Shown piece by piece: positions 35,508 to 44,591 of a DNA stretch of 64,000 nt. How positions within the stretch are numbered: the first letter of the stretch is position 1; each line of letters begins with the position of its first letter. This DNA comes from Brasilonema angustatum HA4187-MV1 (GTDB taxonomy: Bacteria > Cyanobacteriota > Cyanobacteriia > Cyanobacteriales > Nostocaceae). The position numbers and the translations under genes were made by a program. Location of the stretch: assembly GCA_019359695.1 (NCBI GenBank), contig JAHHGV010000014.1, forward strand, positions 62,001 to 126,000. Direction: 5' to 3'. The notes beneath the pieces were generated by a model, which was given only the letters and a program-made list of their open reading frames with translations, did no database searches and had not been told where the DNA came from.

Positions 35508-35836
35508 CGGAAGTCTTTCAGTTTTGTGTGATGCAGCAAGAAAATAATTTGGTAATTTTGCATCCAAAGTAATGTTATTACGAAATTATTTTCACCAAAC
35601 TTCGTTACATAGTTCCACAAAACTGAACCTAAAGTTTGCAAATGCGTCGAGCCTTTGTGTAGTCAGCCTGAAAGGCTTCAAACACTGGCATCATTATCTG
35701 TTCTCTCAATTCAAACTGACTGAGATACTTATGCTGTTGGAGTTTTCTAGCTTTTCAATGACTACGCAAGGGTTTTTTTTAAATGTCTTTTTAACCAGAT
35801 TCGCAGTTGTGTGATCGAGATTTAAGAGGTGGAATT
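35508..35836. other. Intergenic leader between cpcA and first linker
   Basis: This is 329 bp without a gene, unusually long within a cpc operon. It includes a weak hairpin AGCCTGAAAGGCT near 35663. Such spacers in cpc operons lower linker expression relative to subunits by partial termination or processing; that role is inferred here. Confidence 0.5.
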
Positions 35837-36652
35837 ATGGCAAGGCTGGGAGAAGCAAGCCGATTAGGAATTAGCCCATTTGCAGATGCTGAAAAGGTTG
35901 AACTGCGTCCTGTGAGGACAGAAACTGATGTCCAGGCGGTGATTTGGGCGACCTATAGACAAGTTTTGGGCAATGAACATCTGATGCAAAGTGAGCGTCT
36001 TTTGAGTGCAGAATCACTCTTGCGTCAGGGACAGATTACACTACGGGATTTTGTGCGTGCGATCGCCCAATCAGAACTATATCGACAAAAATTCTTCTAT
36101 TCCAACTCTCAAGTTCGCTTCATTGAATTAAATTATAAACATCTTTTGGGTCGTGCGCCCTACGACGAGTCAGAAATTGCCTACCACGTCGATCTCTACA
36201 ATTCCCAAGGTTACGAAGCTGATATTAATTCCTACATTGATTCTGTCGAGTATCAACAAAGCTTTGGAGATTCCATTGTCCCTTACTATCGAGGCTTCCA
36301 AACCGTGGTAGGACAAAAAACAGTTGGGTTTCCGCATTTTTTCCAGTTGTATCGAGGTTATGCGAATAGTGATCGCGCCCAAAGCAAGCCCAAAGGACAA
36401 TTAACTTGGGATTTAGCAAAAAACCTGGTATCCCCCATCTACCCTGCTTCTGCTGGCACTTTAACTGGCACTTCAACAGGTCGTCGCGGTGGTAACACTT
36501 ATCGAATTCGCCTCACGCAGGCGGCTTCTCCTAACTCTACAGTTATCCGCCAGAGTATTAGTGAAGTGGTTGTCCCTTTTGAGCAGTTGTCGGATCGATT
36601 GCAACAACTCAATCGCCAGGGACGCAAGATTATTAGCATCACTCTTTCATAG
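35837..36652 (+). CDS. cpcC: Phycobilisome rod linker, sulfur-poor (first)
   Basis: A 271-residue rod linker. The N-terminal linker domain (about residues 15-180) has the signatures [20 protein letters not shown] and [20 protein letters not shown] CpcD-like capping domain lies at the C-terminus (about 218-271, YRIRLTQ to GRKIISITL). There is no Cys, and one Met besides the initiator (NEHLMQSE). The ATG at 35837 has AGAGGTGG upstream; earlier in-frame starts at 35807 add a non-homologous, Cys-containing extension. The stop codon TAG lies inside the left terminus of a MITE (TAGGACTTACGCA). In cpc3 nomenclature this would be one of cpcH3/cpcI3. Confidence 0.92.
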   Translation: MARLGEASRLGISPFADAEKVELRPVRTETDVQAVIWATYRQVLGNEHLMQSERLLSAESLLRQGQITLRDFVRAIAQSELYRQKFFYSNSQVRFIELNYKHLLGRAPYDESEIAYHVDLYNSQGYEADINSYIDSVEYQQSFGDSIVPYYRGFQTVVGQKTVGFPHFFQLYRGYANSDRAQSKPKGQLTWDLAKNLVSPIYPASAGTLTGTSTGRRGGNTYRIRLTQAASPNSTVIRQSISEVVVPFEQLSDRLQQLNRQGRKIISITLS

Positions 36653-36785
36653 GACTTACGCAAAGTTATGGAAAAACGAACCACAAAGACGAGGCAGTGC
36701 GTTGCGGGGGTTCCCCCCGTTGTAGCACCTGCCGTGCAAAGGACACGAAGAAAAGAGGTTAAGAAGAGTTTTTGCGTAAATCCTG
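36650..36785. mobile_element. MITE within the cpc operon, with a nested repeat
   Basis: Left end TAGGACTTACGCA (36650) and right end TTTGCGTAAATCCT (to 36784) match the family seen at 41377 and 46232. The body carries the AACCACAAAGACG and GCAAAGGACACGAAG halves of the dispersed repeat. These are split by a GC-rich palindrome (GGCAGTGCG...CACCTGCC, about 36690-36734). The first three bases are the stop codon of the upstream linker gene. Confidence 0.8.
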
Positions 36786-36819
36786 TTTCATAAAAGTTTT
36801 TAATCAAGGAGACTTTTAG

Positions 36820-37686
36820 ATGGCTATTACAACAGCCGCATCTCGACTCGGAACCTCTGCTTTTAGTAATGCTGCCCCTATTGAATTATGGTCTAATGCC
36901 AGCCAGACAGATCTTTCTGCTGTGATCGCGGCTGTTTATCGTCAAGTCTTAGGCAATGATTATTTATTAAAATCCGAACGCCTGACTGGCGCAGAATCTC
37001 TGCTGTTGAATGGCTCAATAAGCGTGCAAGAATTTGTCCGTCAGGTGGCAAAATCCCAACTGTATAAAGCTAAGTTTTTCTCCAGTAGCTTCCACAGCCG
37101 TTTCACTGAGTTGAACTACAAACATTTTTTGGGTCGTGCCCCTTATGATGAATCTGAGATAGCCTATCACCTGGATTTGTACCAAACCAAAGGATACGAC
37201 GCTGACATTGATTCCTATATTGACTCAAGCGAGTACCAAGTCAACTTTGGGGAAAATATCGTACCCTACTATCGGGGATTTAAGACTCAACCTGGACAGA
37301 AAACCGTGGGCTTTACCCGGATTTTTCAGTTGTATCGTGGGTATGCGACGAGCGATCGCTCCCAAATCCCAGGCAATTCCCCTCGTCTAGCTAGTGAACT
37401 GGCGAAAAATAGTGCATCAACCGTAGTTGCTCCTGCCCCTAGCAATAATGGCTTTGCCTATCGTCCTCCGCTAAGAGGAGAAACTCCCAGCAGCACATTT
37501 GGAGGCTCACAAGCTTTTGGCACAGGACGACTCTATCGAGTTGAAGTGGCAAGTATTTCCAAACCAGGATATCCCAAGGTTCGCCGCGTCAACCAAGCAG
37601 TCGTTATCCCCTACGAACAGCTATCAGATTACTTTCAAAGGGTTCAACGCCAAAATGGCAAGATTGCCAGTATTACGCCTCTTTAA
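36820..37686 (+). CDS. cpcC: Phycobilisome rod linker, sulfur-poor (second)
   Basis: A 288-residue paralogue of the preceding linker, with N-terminus [14 protein letters not shown] typical of CpcC. The linker domain has [20 protein letters not shown] and [20 protein letters not shown] Pro/Ser/Thr-rich connector (about 195-230) leads to a CpcD-like domain ([10 protein letters not shown] to GKIASITPL). There are no Cys, and no Met after the initiator. RBS AAGGAGA lies 8 bp before the ATG. Together with the first linker it sets rod length in two hexamer layers. Identification is secure; which linker is proximal cannot be told. Confidence 0.94.
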   Translation: MAITTAASRLGTSAFSNAAPIELWSNASQTDLSAVIAAVYRQVLGNDYLLKSERLTGAESLLLNGSISVQEFVRQVAKSQLYKAKFFSSSFHSRFTELNYKHFLGRAPYDESEIAYHLDLYQTKGYDADIDSYIDSSEYQVNFGENIVPYYRGFKTQPGQKTVGFTRIFQLYRGYATSDRSQIPGNSPRLASELAKNSASTVVAPAPSNNGFAYRPPLRGETPSSTFGGSQAFGTGRLYRVEVASISKPGYPKVRRVNQAVVIPYEQLSDYFQRVQRQNGKIASITPL

Positions 37687-37710
37687 TTCAGACTTTATAA
37701 AATTTGTCAA

Positions 37711-37727
37711 TCCCCCGATAAGGGGGA
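37711..37727 (+). promoter_or_regulatory. Hairpin between second linker and cpcD
   Basis: TCCCCC-GATA-AGGGGGA forms a short stable stem followed by AT-rich sequence. It lies between the linker stop and cpcD and may attenuate or stabilise the transcript, adjusting capping-linker dose. Confidence 0.55.
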
Positions 37728-37760
37728 ATTTAAATTTCCTTTAATTTCTGGGATAATATA

Positions 37761-38009
37761 ATGGTTTATCAAATTGTTAGCGGCAGAGGCAACAACTCCA
37801 TTGCAGCGAATCGGAGTTTCCGGTTTGAAGTGATCGGTCTCCATCAAAATGAGGTTACGGATAATAACAATTATGCCATTCGCTCCAGTGCCAGTGTGTT
37901 TATTACGGTACCGTTTAGCCGCTTAAATCAAGAACTCCAGCGGATTAATCGACTCGGTGGCAAAATCGTTAATATAGAACCGTTGGCACCTGAAACTGAT
38001 CAAGCTTAG
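37761..38009 (+). CDS. cpcD: Phycobilisome rod-capping linker CpcD, sulfur-poor
   Basis: An 82-residue capping linker of the CpcD/ferredoxin-NADP reductase N-terminal fold, with FRFEVIGL, VFITVPFSRLNQELQRINRL and GGKIVNIEPL. It closes the distal end of phycocyanin rods. It has no Cys and only the initiator Met, like the rest of the operon. It is the last gene; the right 60-bp flanking repeat starts 53 bp after its stop. Confidence 0.94.
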   Translation: MVYQIVSGRGNNSIAANRSFRFEVIGLHQNEVTDNNNYAIRSSASVFITVPFSRLNQELQRINRLGGKIVNIEPLAPETDQA

Positions 38010-38061
38010 GACAAATTCCCATTTGATTTGCAGATAAAATTAAAAATTAAAGGTAATGACA

Positions 38062-38121
38062 TAGTGATAGGAGTAACTAAATTTTAGTAGTCAATATCAC
38101 TTTTGTTACACTTGATTAATC
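38062..38121. repeat. 60-bp direct repeat, right copy flanking cpc locus
   Basis: This is 87 percent identical (52/60) to 33748-33807 in the same orientation. Its right end includes the stop codon and last codons of the minus-strand TIR-Roco gene. The left 37 bp, from GTGATAGGAG to CAATATCAC, are a better palindrome than in the left copy. Confidence 0.9.
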
Positions 38122-41108
38122 TTGGATGCTGCTTCTTTGATTTTACTACAGATGTCCACCCAAGCTCCATCTTGCTCTGCCTCACTCAACCTACTTAGAG
38201 GATTCTTGGGATCGTGCGCTGCTTGATACTTTTCAATTGCTGTTTCTTTGTAACTGCTAAAACGCAACGGTATCCAAATAATCGTAAGTCCTTTGGCTTG
38301 AGCTGTATTTAGTAGTGGAGGTAACTCATTCTCAGCAATGAAATCTGATGCTAAAAAGTCAGGGCTAACCATCAACACAGCTACTTTTGCTGCTGCGATC
38401 GCTTCTTCGATTTCTTGTCGCCACTCAGCACCGGCTTTGATCTTGGTATCATCCCACACCGCGAGTTTTTGATTGCGAATCATGGGTTTTAGGTGTTTCT
38501 GGAGTTCGGTAAGCGATTGTTGGTCTTCATGACTATAGCTTATGAAGACTTGATTTCTGATTATGGGTTCTGGCATAAATGATTGCTGAGATTCATTTTT
38601 CTTCTGTTCTAATTCCCGTTGCAACTGTGCACCCGAAGTTTGCTCCATAACATCATCAATCAACTTTCGGACATCTACCATTTGAAAGCTGTTCTCGCAC
38701 TCAATTTGTTTTCGACCAGCTTTTAAGCGCTTTTGCAGTGCATCCAGAGGATAAGCATAAGGCGTCTGACTTCCTTGACAGCTTTGGCAATTGCAGGGAA
38801 CAAAGATTTCAGGCTTCAAACGCTTGAAAGACTGATGAATTTTTTCGAGTTCGTGGGTGACAACTGCTAGCAGTTCTTTCTTGCGGTTTCCGGCGACACG
38901 AATTTTAATTTCCCTTTGATTATAGTTTTCAATAACTTTGGCACGGGTTTGGTCTTTATTGAGAACAACGCCGCTTTTCCAAACGAGTTTTTGTTCATCA
39001 ATCCAAGGGTATGTCTCAACGATGAAGCGGGTGAGGATACCTTTGGGCATGAATTCCTTGTATTCGTAGCGCAAAATCAGGTTGTTGGTTTCGTCCCAGG
39101 TGTAGTCGGGTTGGTTAGCACAAAGCAGTTGAGGTGCAATATAGGTGTCAGGAAGATTGTCAGGACGATTGGGAATTTTGTAGCACAGTTTAAATTTCAT
39201 CATTAGCTGCAACAGTTCTGCCCGCATATCGGTATATTTGTTGTCATGCCAAATTTTTGCTAAATCATTGCGGTCAAATTTACCCAAGTTTTCAATGACT
39301 TGTGGGTTATCCAAAACTTTGTAAACGGCATCTGTACCCCAACTAGGTTTGAGAATCACGGTTTTTCGTAGCAAGTCATCCTCTTGGAAGTGAAGACATA
39401 CGCCTAAATCATGCAGATAGCCGCTGAGTTGGAATTTGTCCTTATTTGCAGTAAACCCATATTGTTGACAAATAGTGAGATATTCTTCCAAGCTAATATA
39501 TTCGCGGGGGTCGTCTTCTAAAGCTTCCCGGACTTTAACCCAGGTTTTGGGGAGTTCTGTTCCTACATGGGGTAACTTTTGAATGTAATGCTTAATATTA
39601 TTAAGGATTTCTGGAAGACCACGATTAGTAGCAAGATTTGTAGTGAGTGTTTCTTTAAAATTAGTGAACTGACCCCGTAACTCCCGTTCGTTGATTTCTG
39701 GTTTACGGTCCTGCTTTTCGTTTTTGATAATTAACAAAGGACTATTATCGCTGAGTAACTCTACCACTTTTAGCCAGTAGTAAAAATCTGTATCTTCTTT
39801 ACGAGTATCTGCGACCACAACATAAAGGGAGCGTTTGGTGAGGAAAAATTGGTGAGTAGTATGATAAATTTCCTGACCGCCAAAATCCCATATATTAACC
39901 TGAAACTCTCTGCCAGTTAAGAGTGGAAATTTCCATTGAATAACATCAATACCTTCGGTAGAGATTTCATCCTGTTGTAGCTGATAATTTTGGTCTTGAA
40001 TTTTTTTTGCTAGCGTAGTTTTGCCCGCTCCAGCTTCTCCTACAATAAGTAATTTGGCTTCGTAGAGGTAATCAGTTTCTTGTTCTAGCTGTTGCCTGTA
40101 AAACTCCAGAATTTTTCTAAATCCTTTTGTTTGGATTTCTGGTGGAAGTGATTTTAGGGGATTGTGATCAAGCTCAAGGTTTGTGAGTTTAGTGAGTCGT
40201 CCAATTTCCCTTGGCAAGCTGTTCAGTTGATTGCTGCCCAGGTAGAGCCATAGCAGGTTGGTGAGTTGTCCAATTTTTGCTGGCAGTGCGCTCAGTTGAT
40301 TCCTGTCGAGGTGGAGCTTTTGCAGGTTGGTGAGTTGTCCAATTTTTGCTGGCAGTGCGCTCAGTTGATTGCTGCCCAGGTGAAGCTTTTGCAGGTTGGT
40401 GAGTTGTCCAATTTTTGCTGGCAGTGCGCTCAGTTGATTGTCGCCCAGGTGGAGCTTTTGCAGGTTGGTGAGTTGTCCAAATTCGGGTGGCAGTGCGCTC
40501 AGTTGATTGTCGCCCAGGTAGAGCGTTTGCAGGTTGGTGAGTTGTCCAAATTCTGCTGGCAGTGCGCTCAGTTGATTGCTGTCGAGGTGGAGCGTTTGCA
40601 GGTTGGTGAGTTGTCCAAATTCTGCTGGCAGTGCGCTCAGTTGATTGCTGCCCAGGTGGAGCGTTTGCAGGTTGGTGAGTTGTCCAATTTCTGCTGGCAG
40701 TGCGCTCAGTTGATTGTCCCAGAGGAGGAGCGTTTGCAGGTTGGTGAGTTGTCCAATTTCTGCTGGCAGTGCGCTCAGTTGATTGCTGCCCAGGTGGAGC
40801 GTTTGCAGGTTGGTGAGTTGTCCAATTTCTGCTGGCAAACTGCTTAAGCGATTATCAGTAACCTGAAGTTTTTCAAGATGGTGAAGCTGTCCGATTTCTG
40901 TAGGTAAAGCACTCAGGTTATTCCCGATAGTACCATCAATACAGCCCGCGTCATTATATTTATATTTGCCGATAATCAGTTTTTTGAGTTGAGTCAACTT
41001 GCCAATCTCAGGCGGTAAAACTGTCAACTCATTACCCGATAGGTCAAGTTCTCTGGCTCCCTCACTCGCCGCCTCCTCAATTACCCGCTGCAATTCTTCC
41101 TGAGTCAT
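38106..41108 (-). CDS. LRR-Roc-COR-TIR (Roco) protein, NLR-like
   Basis: A 1000-residue multidomain protein. An N-terminal leucine-rich repeat array (about residues 18-325, 23-residue units such as LSALPAEIGQLTNLQTLHLG) is followed by a Roc GTPase. P-loop is LIVGEAGAGKTTLAKKI, the G3-like motif is NIWDFGGQEIYHTTHQ and the G4-like motif is IKNEKQDR. A COR region extends to about 710, and a Cys-containing segment (PCNCQSCQGS) follows. The C-terminal TIR domain (about 855-990) begins NQVFISYSHEDQQ. Its SPDFLASDFIAENELPPLL segment holds a candidate catalytic Glu. TIR domains of this type often cleave NAD+, so I infer a sensor-switch-effector defence or cell-death protein. The start is the ATG preceded by TTGCTG. 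Confidence 0.9.
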   Translation of the reverse strand: MTQEELQRVIEEAASEGARELDLSGNELTVLPPEIGKLTQLKKLIIGKYKYNDAGCIDGTIGNNLSALPTEIGQLHHLEKLQVTDNRLSSLPAEIGQLTNLQTLHLGSNQLSALPAEIGQLTNLQTLLLWDNQLSALPAEIGQLTNLQTLHLGSNQLSALPAEFGQLTNLQTLHLDSNQLSALPAEFGQLTNLQTLYLGDNQLSALPPEFGQLTNLQKLHLGDNQLSALPAKIGQLTNLQKLHLGSNQLSALPAKIGQLTNLQKLHLDRNQLSALPAKIGQLTNLLWLYLGSNQLNSLPREIGRLTKLTNLELDHNPLKSLPPEIQTKGFRKILEFYRQQLEQETDYLYEAKLLIVGEAGAGKTTLAKKIQDQNYQLQQDEISTEGIDVIQWKFPLLTGREFQVNIWDFGGQEIYHTTHQFFLTKRSLYVVVADTRKEDTDFYYWLKVVELLSDNSPLLIIKNEKQDRKPEINERELRGQFTNFKETLTTNLATNRGLPEILNNIKHYIQKLPHVGTELPKTWVKVREALEDDPREYISLEEYLTICQQYGFTANKDKFQLSGYLHDLGVCLHFQEDDLLRKTVILKPSWGTDAVYKVLDNPQVIENLGKFDRNDLAKIWHDNKYTDMRAELLQLMMKFKLCYKIPNRPDNLPDTYIAPQLLCANQPDYTWDETNNLILRYEYKEFMPKGILTRFIVETYPWIDEQKLVWKSGVVLNKDQTRAKVIENYNQREIKIRVAGNRKKELLAVVTHELEKIHQSFKRLKPEIFVPCNCQSCQGSQTPYAYPLDALQKRLKAGRKQIECENSFQMVDVRKLIDDVMEQTSGAQLQRELEQKKNESQQSFMPEPIIRNQVFISYSHEDQQSLTELQKHLKPMIRNQKLAVWDDTKIKAGAEWRQEIEEAIAAAKVAVLMVSPDFLASDFIAENELPPLLNTAQAKGLTIIWIPLRFSSYKETAIEKYQAAHDPKNPLSRLSEAEQDGAWVDICSKIKEAASKINQV
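40190..40850 (-). repeat. Homogenised 69-bp LRR-coding tandem repeats
   Basis: About nine consecutive 69-bp units are nearly identical at the DNA level, differing mostly in the codons for two or three surface positions (Gly/Asp/Trp/Arg in LHLGSNQ, LLLWDNQ and LHLDRNQ). This points to recent expansion or gene conversion. Confidence 0.9.
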
Positions 41109-41376
41109 CAGCAATCTACTGAACTATTATTCAATATATTAAAGGTAGCCCAAATTCTGAGGTACACCTACTCCTTTCCCACCCGAAGATTACCGTTTAG
41201 GTAGCAGGGGAGCAGGGGAGCAGGGAAGCAGGGGAGAAGAAATTACATCGGTAATCTTACACAGGGAAGGGAGTAAATAAAAATCAAGCCCGCGTTAGCG
41301 AAGCGCATAGGCGGGCTTTGTTTGTTTCGCCCCACCCTTCTAGAATGTGGGCGTATATTTGCAAAACTGACGTACT

Positions 41377-41480
41377 CAGGACTTACGCAAAGAAACCCGG
41401 TTTCTACCAAAAATCGTCTGTTTCGCAACCAAAGACGAACGAAGAAACCGGGTTTCTAGCAGATGGTGCGTAAGTCCTAG
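41377..41480. mobile_element. MITE, TAGGACTTACGCA family, intact
   Basis: AGGACTTACGCA at the left and TGCGTAAGTCCT at the right are perfect inverted repeats. Inside lie inverted AAACCCGGTTTCT and AGAAACCGGGTTTCT segments. GTACT-like sequence flanks both sides. The total length is about 104 bp. Confidence 0.85.
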
Positions 41481-41487
41481 TACTTTC

Positions 41488-43470
41488 TTAAGCAATGAGC
41501 AACCTAGCCTTATCCGCTTGCTCTTGCACACTTTCCTTAAGCCACTCACTGATAGATTTACCCAATTTGACACCTATTGTTGGATCTTGGATTAAAGTCT
41601 GTTGAATTTTTTGCTGCAACTCTGGTTTCTTCTGATAGGCTAATTCGTCAATTTTTTGATCAGGCACCAATTTGCGTATCCAGCCCGGTATATCTGTTTC
41701 CTTAACTAAGGACTCACCTATAAAGTAAGCTATTATTCCAACAATCGGTGCAATGATTCCCGTAAAAAGTAGGATATGGAATAATCCTGCTAGGACAACG
41801 CCTACGATTAAAGCAACAAGGTGCCCAACAAATATAGAAAGCCCAGTTAAATCATCCAAAGATATAGATGTGGGAACTTTGTCTGTGTGATCGCCCAAGT
41901 CAATTGTTTTGCTGCCAAATGTTTCGAGTGGTAAACTATATTTTCTACAGATTGAATCTGTTTTTTCCCTCACCTCGTTTTGAACTTTTGACAACCACTC
42001 AACTAAACAGGTCGTCACTTTATTATTGGCATCACTTCCTGTTAGCCAAGCTTTGGCTTTCTGCTCTATTTCCGATTCAAGAGATGATAGCGTTATGATC
42101 TTTCTGTTCCGCCAAGATTGCACGCTTGGTTTTATCACGTCGTCTACCAAACCATTTGCCAGTTCTTCGGCTAATTTTTCCAAGAAGACGGGTATATAAT
42201 TTCCTACAATACCTGTCAGTTCTCGGTCAAGAAATTGATTAATTTCTTCCAGAAATCCCGCTGTGCGAATGTACACACGTCCCCAACGTGCCAGTCCTTT
42301 GGCAATACTAAGTTCAGGTTCTCCATCTCGCTTGCAAGGCAAATCGGGAAAGACTTCTTGGCATATTTCCAGAACAAATGACATCTTGGAAGCACTACCT
42401 GTCAGGAGGATGGCACTTGGTTGAATGCCTATGTGTGGCAACTTTTCTTTGACTGCCTGCAACTGGTCACGGAAAGCATCACGCCAACTTTTATTGTCAA
42501 GTTCTCGTAGAGGTTGACTGAGAATAGTGTTCATTATTTTGCCATTGACAAGAGGCAAAAACTTAAATTTTCTCTGAATATCTTCAATACCTACATTAAC
42601 AATAGTTTCTTCGTAAGAATCTTGATAATTAAAATACTCTTCTTTTGCTTTCCGGCATCGAAGTTCACAGCGATTTTTGTATATTGGGTTTTGCTCAAAA
42701 ATTTTTTCAAGTTGCGAAATTTCTTCTAGTTGCAAAATTTCTTCATCTTTAAGAATTTCTCCAAGTCGTAAAATTTCTTCGCGTCCCTCCCTATATTGTG
42801 TTTGACATTCCAGGGTTTTCTTAAGAATTTCTTTCTCAATTAAGGATGCACCCAAGTCGTGTCCAAAATCTATCGGAGTGTCAGACATACCCTTGACAAG
42901 GGTGTAATCTGTGGTGGAAGAACCAATGTCAATGACCAGCACCGACTTTTGTAATTCTTCTATGGTGAATATGCCACTTTCTTTGGCGTGCATCAAAGCA
43001 GCGCGTGACTCTTTGACTACGGTTGCATTTGGCAAGCAATCTTTAGAGAGGAGTTGTTTGTAAGTCTCAATTTCTTCTTGCCACCATCCTGATGGACAAC
43101 CGATGAAAAAATAGTTGTTATCTCCAGACTGAATTTGTTGGGTATCAATCAAATGCTGGTATATAGCATTTACAAATTCTTTAATATTTTTTTGATATGC
43201 GGTTTCATTAAAACGCCTAGATTTGAAGGCGATTTCAAAGATGGTGGCATCGGGCATTTGACATGCCATTTCACCAATTATTATTCCTTTTTTAGGATGA
43301 TGGGCAATGGCAGTGATTTGGCTTTTCCTATTATTAATGAGTAAACTTTGAGGAGTCGTTTCTGCATTATCTGCTCGCACCCAGCTAAGAGCCGTTTCTC
43401 CATGCCCTAAATCAAATCCAATGATTTTGATATTATGATAATCGCGCATGAGTAATTCTGTTTGCTCCAT
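41488..43470 (-). CDS. Membrane-anchored Hsp70/actin-like ATPase
   Basis: A 660-residue protein of the Hsp70/actin ATPase fold. Phosphate-1 is IIGFDLGHGETALSWV (about residues 15-30), phosphate-2 is VLVIDIGSSTTDYTLVKG (about 172-189) and the adenosine motif is SAILLTGSASKMSF (about 352-365). There is no canonical substrate-binding domain. The C-terminal third is helical and contains two hydrophobic segments (about 545-585, VALIVGVVLAGLFHILLF and GIIAPIVGIIAYFIGE). The TIR-Roco gene lies 380 bp downstream and a GrpE-like gene 83 bp upstream on the same strand. Such noncanonical Hsp70s occur with NLR-type conflict genes in multicellular bacteria. A role in sensing or gating the effector is inference. 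Confidence 0.8.
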   Translation of the reverse strand: MEQTELLMRDYHNIKIIGFDLGHGETALSWVRADNAETTPQSLLINNRKSQITAIAHHPKKGIIIGEMACQMPDATIFEIAFKSRRFNETAYQKNIKEFVNAIYQHLIDTQQIQSGDNNYFFIGCPSGWWQEEIETYKQLLSKDCLPNATVVKESRAALMHAKESGIFTIEELQKSVLVIDIGSSTTDYTLVKGMSDTPIDFGHDLGASLIEKEILKKTLECQTQYREGREEILRLGEILKDEEILQLEEISQLEKIFEQNPIYKNRCELRCRKAKEEYFNYQDSYEETIVNVGIEDIQRKFKFLPLVNGKIMNTILSQPLRELDNKSWRDAFRDQLQAVKEKLPHIGIQPSAILLTGSASKMSFVLEICQEVFPDLPCKRDGEPELSIAKGLARWGRVYIRTAGFLEEINQFLDRELTGIVGNYIPVFLEKLAEELANGLVDDVIKPSVQSWRNRKIITLSSLESEIEQKAKAWLTGSDANNKVTTCLVEWLSKVQNEVREKTDSICRKYSLPLETFGSKTIDLGDHTDKVPTSISLDDLTGLSIFVGHLVALIVGVVLAGLFHILLFTGIIAPIVGIIAYFIGESLVKETDIPGWIRKLVPDQKIDELAYQKKPELQQKIQQTLIQDPTIGVKLGKSISEWLKESVQEQADKARLLIA

Positions 43471-43553
43471 ACAATTAATACTATTGATTCGTTCCCATGA
43501 TCTACGTGAGAACGAGAGTAAAATGATGAATATTGCCCACCTTACGATATTGG

Positions 43554-44591
43554 TTATACAGGCTCAATTACGCTACCTGGTAAAAGTACTTGGTTATCTT
43601 TAACAAAGGCTTGTTTCAAGGTGATGTAATCTGTAATTTGTGGATCGAGACTTGGCTCAAAGTAAAACATTGACCAAGCTTCCATTCCCGAGTCCTGTTC
43701 CTCTATTGGTTGATAAACTCGTGTCTCAATTCCGTAGCGTCTCAAAATCGTCGCAGCTTGTTCAATGCGCCTACGCACCGCAGTTGGCAGTTGAGTTTGT
43801 TCATCGAGTCCGTCTGCCATCAGGTCTTGTAAATACTCTAACAAGTCTAGATGATTTTCCAGACCGGGTTTGAATGATTTCTCTTCGCTTCCCCCGTACG
43901 CAGCAACAGTTAGATCAATTGATTGAAAAGCTTGATAGAGATGGTCAAGTAATTTATCAATATCTATTTTTACAATACTTGTTTTCAACGTGTTTTTAGG
44001 TGGTTCTGGCTGCGAGACAACACCTGTGTTTTCAGACGACTGGGTTTGCTGAACTATTTTTCCAATCACTCCTCCGGTAATTGCTCCTATTAACCCCCAT
44101 ATATAACCCCCTGCCAAGGTTCCCGTTATACCGCCAGCAAGTAAGCTACTCATAACCTCGCGGTTTTGCTGTACTTGTTGTGATAATCCCTGCTTGTAAT
44201 AGTCAAGCGATGTCAATGATTTCAGATTTTTTTCTATCTGAATCATTGTGTTAAATGGCGCTAAAGTGTTAGAGGTTAATTCAGTCAAGCCTAGCTGGTT
44301 TTCGGATTGTGAGTTAGCACTACTGTGAGATTTTTCCGAAGTGCTTAGGATTGAATCTTGCAGTTTGACTAATATCAAAATGCTCGTGTATTGATTAAGC
44401 GCCTTTAACATGACTGTAGCAAGGCGTGCCTGTGGTGGGGTTAATCCTCTAATGTAATCACCACTCAAGTCTGCAAGCTTGTTAATCTCGTCTTGAACTA
44501 TCTTGACGACTTGCTCAGTTGTTTCTGTTCGTTCTAATTGAGACTTTAGCTTTTCTTGTATTTCTTTGTAATAAGATATAAGTGTTTTCAT
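43554..44591 (-). CDS. Putative GrpE-like membrane partner of the Hsp70-like protein
   Basis: A 345-residue protein. The N-terminal 60 residues are helical. A glycine-zipper membrane segment lies at about 147-183 (SLLAGGITGTLAGGYIWGLI and ITGGVIGKIVQQ). The C-terminal domain (about 215-345) has a long helix with RRRIEQAATILRRYGIE, then a beta-rich end (WSMFYFEPSLDPQITDYITL). That layout resembles nucleotide-exchange factors of the GrpE type that accompany noncanonical cyanobacterial Hsp70s. The similarity is weak by eye. The 83-bp gap to the Hsp70-like gene and common strand support an operon. Confidence 0.55.
   Translation of the reverse strand: MKTLISYYKEIQEKLKSQLERTETTEQVVKIVQDEINKLADLSGDYIRGLTPPQARLATVMLKALNQYTSILILVKLQDSILSTSEKSHSSANSQSENQLGLTELTSNTLAPFNTMIQIEKNLKSLTSLDYYKQGLSQQVQQNREVMSSLLAGGITGTLAGGYIWGLIGAITGGVIGKIVQQTQSSENTGVVSQPEPPKNTLKTSIVKIDIDKLLDHLYQAFQSIDLTVAAYGGSEEKSFKPGLENHLDLLEYLQDLMADGLDEQTQLPTAVRRRIEQAATILRRYGIETRVYQPIEEQDSGMEAWSMFYFEPSLDPQITDYITLKQAFVKDNQVLLPGSVIEPV

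Noticed and set aside
40266-40847. A 193-codon plus-strand frame with repeated CWQCAQLI units
   Set aside because: It is the antisense of the LRR-coding repeats; the periodic 69-bp units create an open frame on both strands.
40190-40850. Regularly spaced repeats that could be taken for a CRISPR array
   Set aside because: The units are contiguous 69-bp coding repeats without unique spacers, and no cas genes are present in the window.
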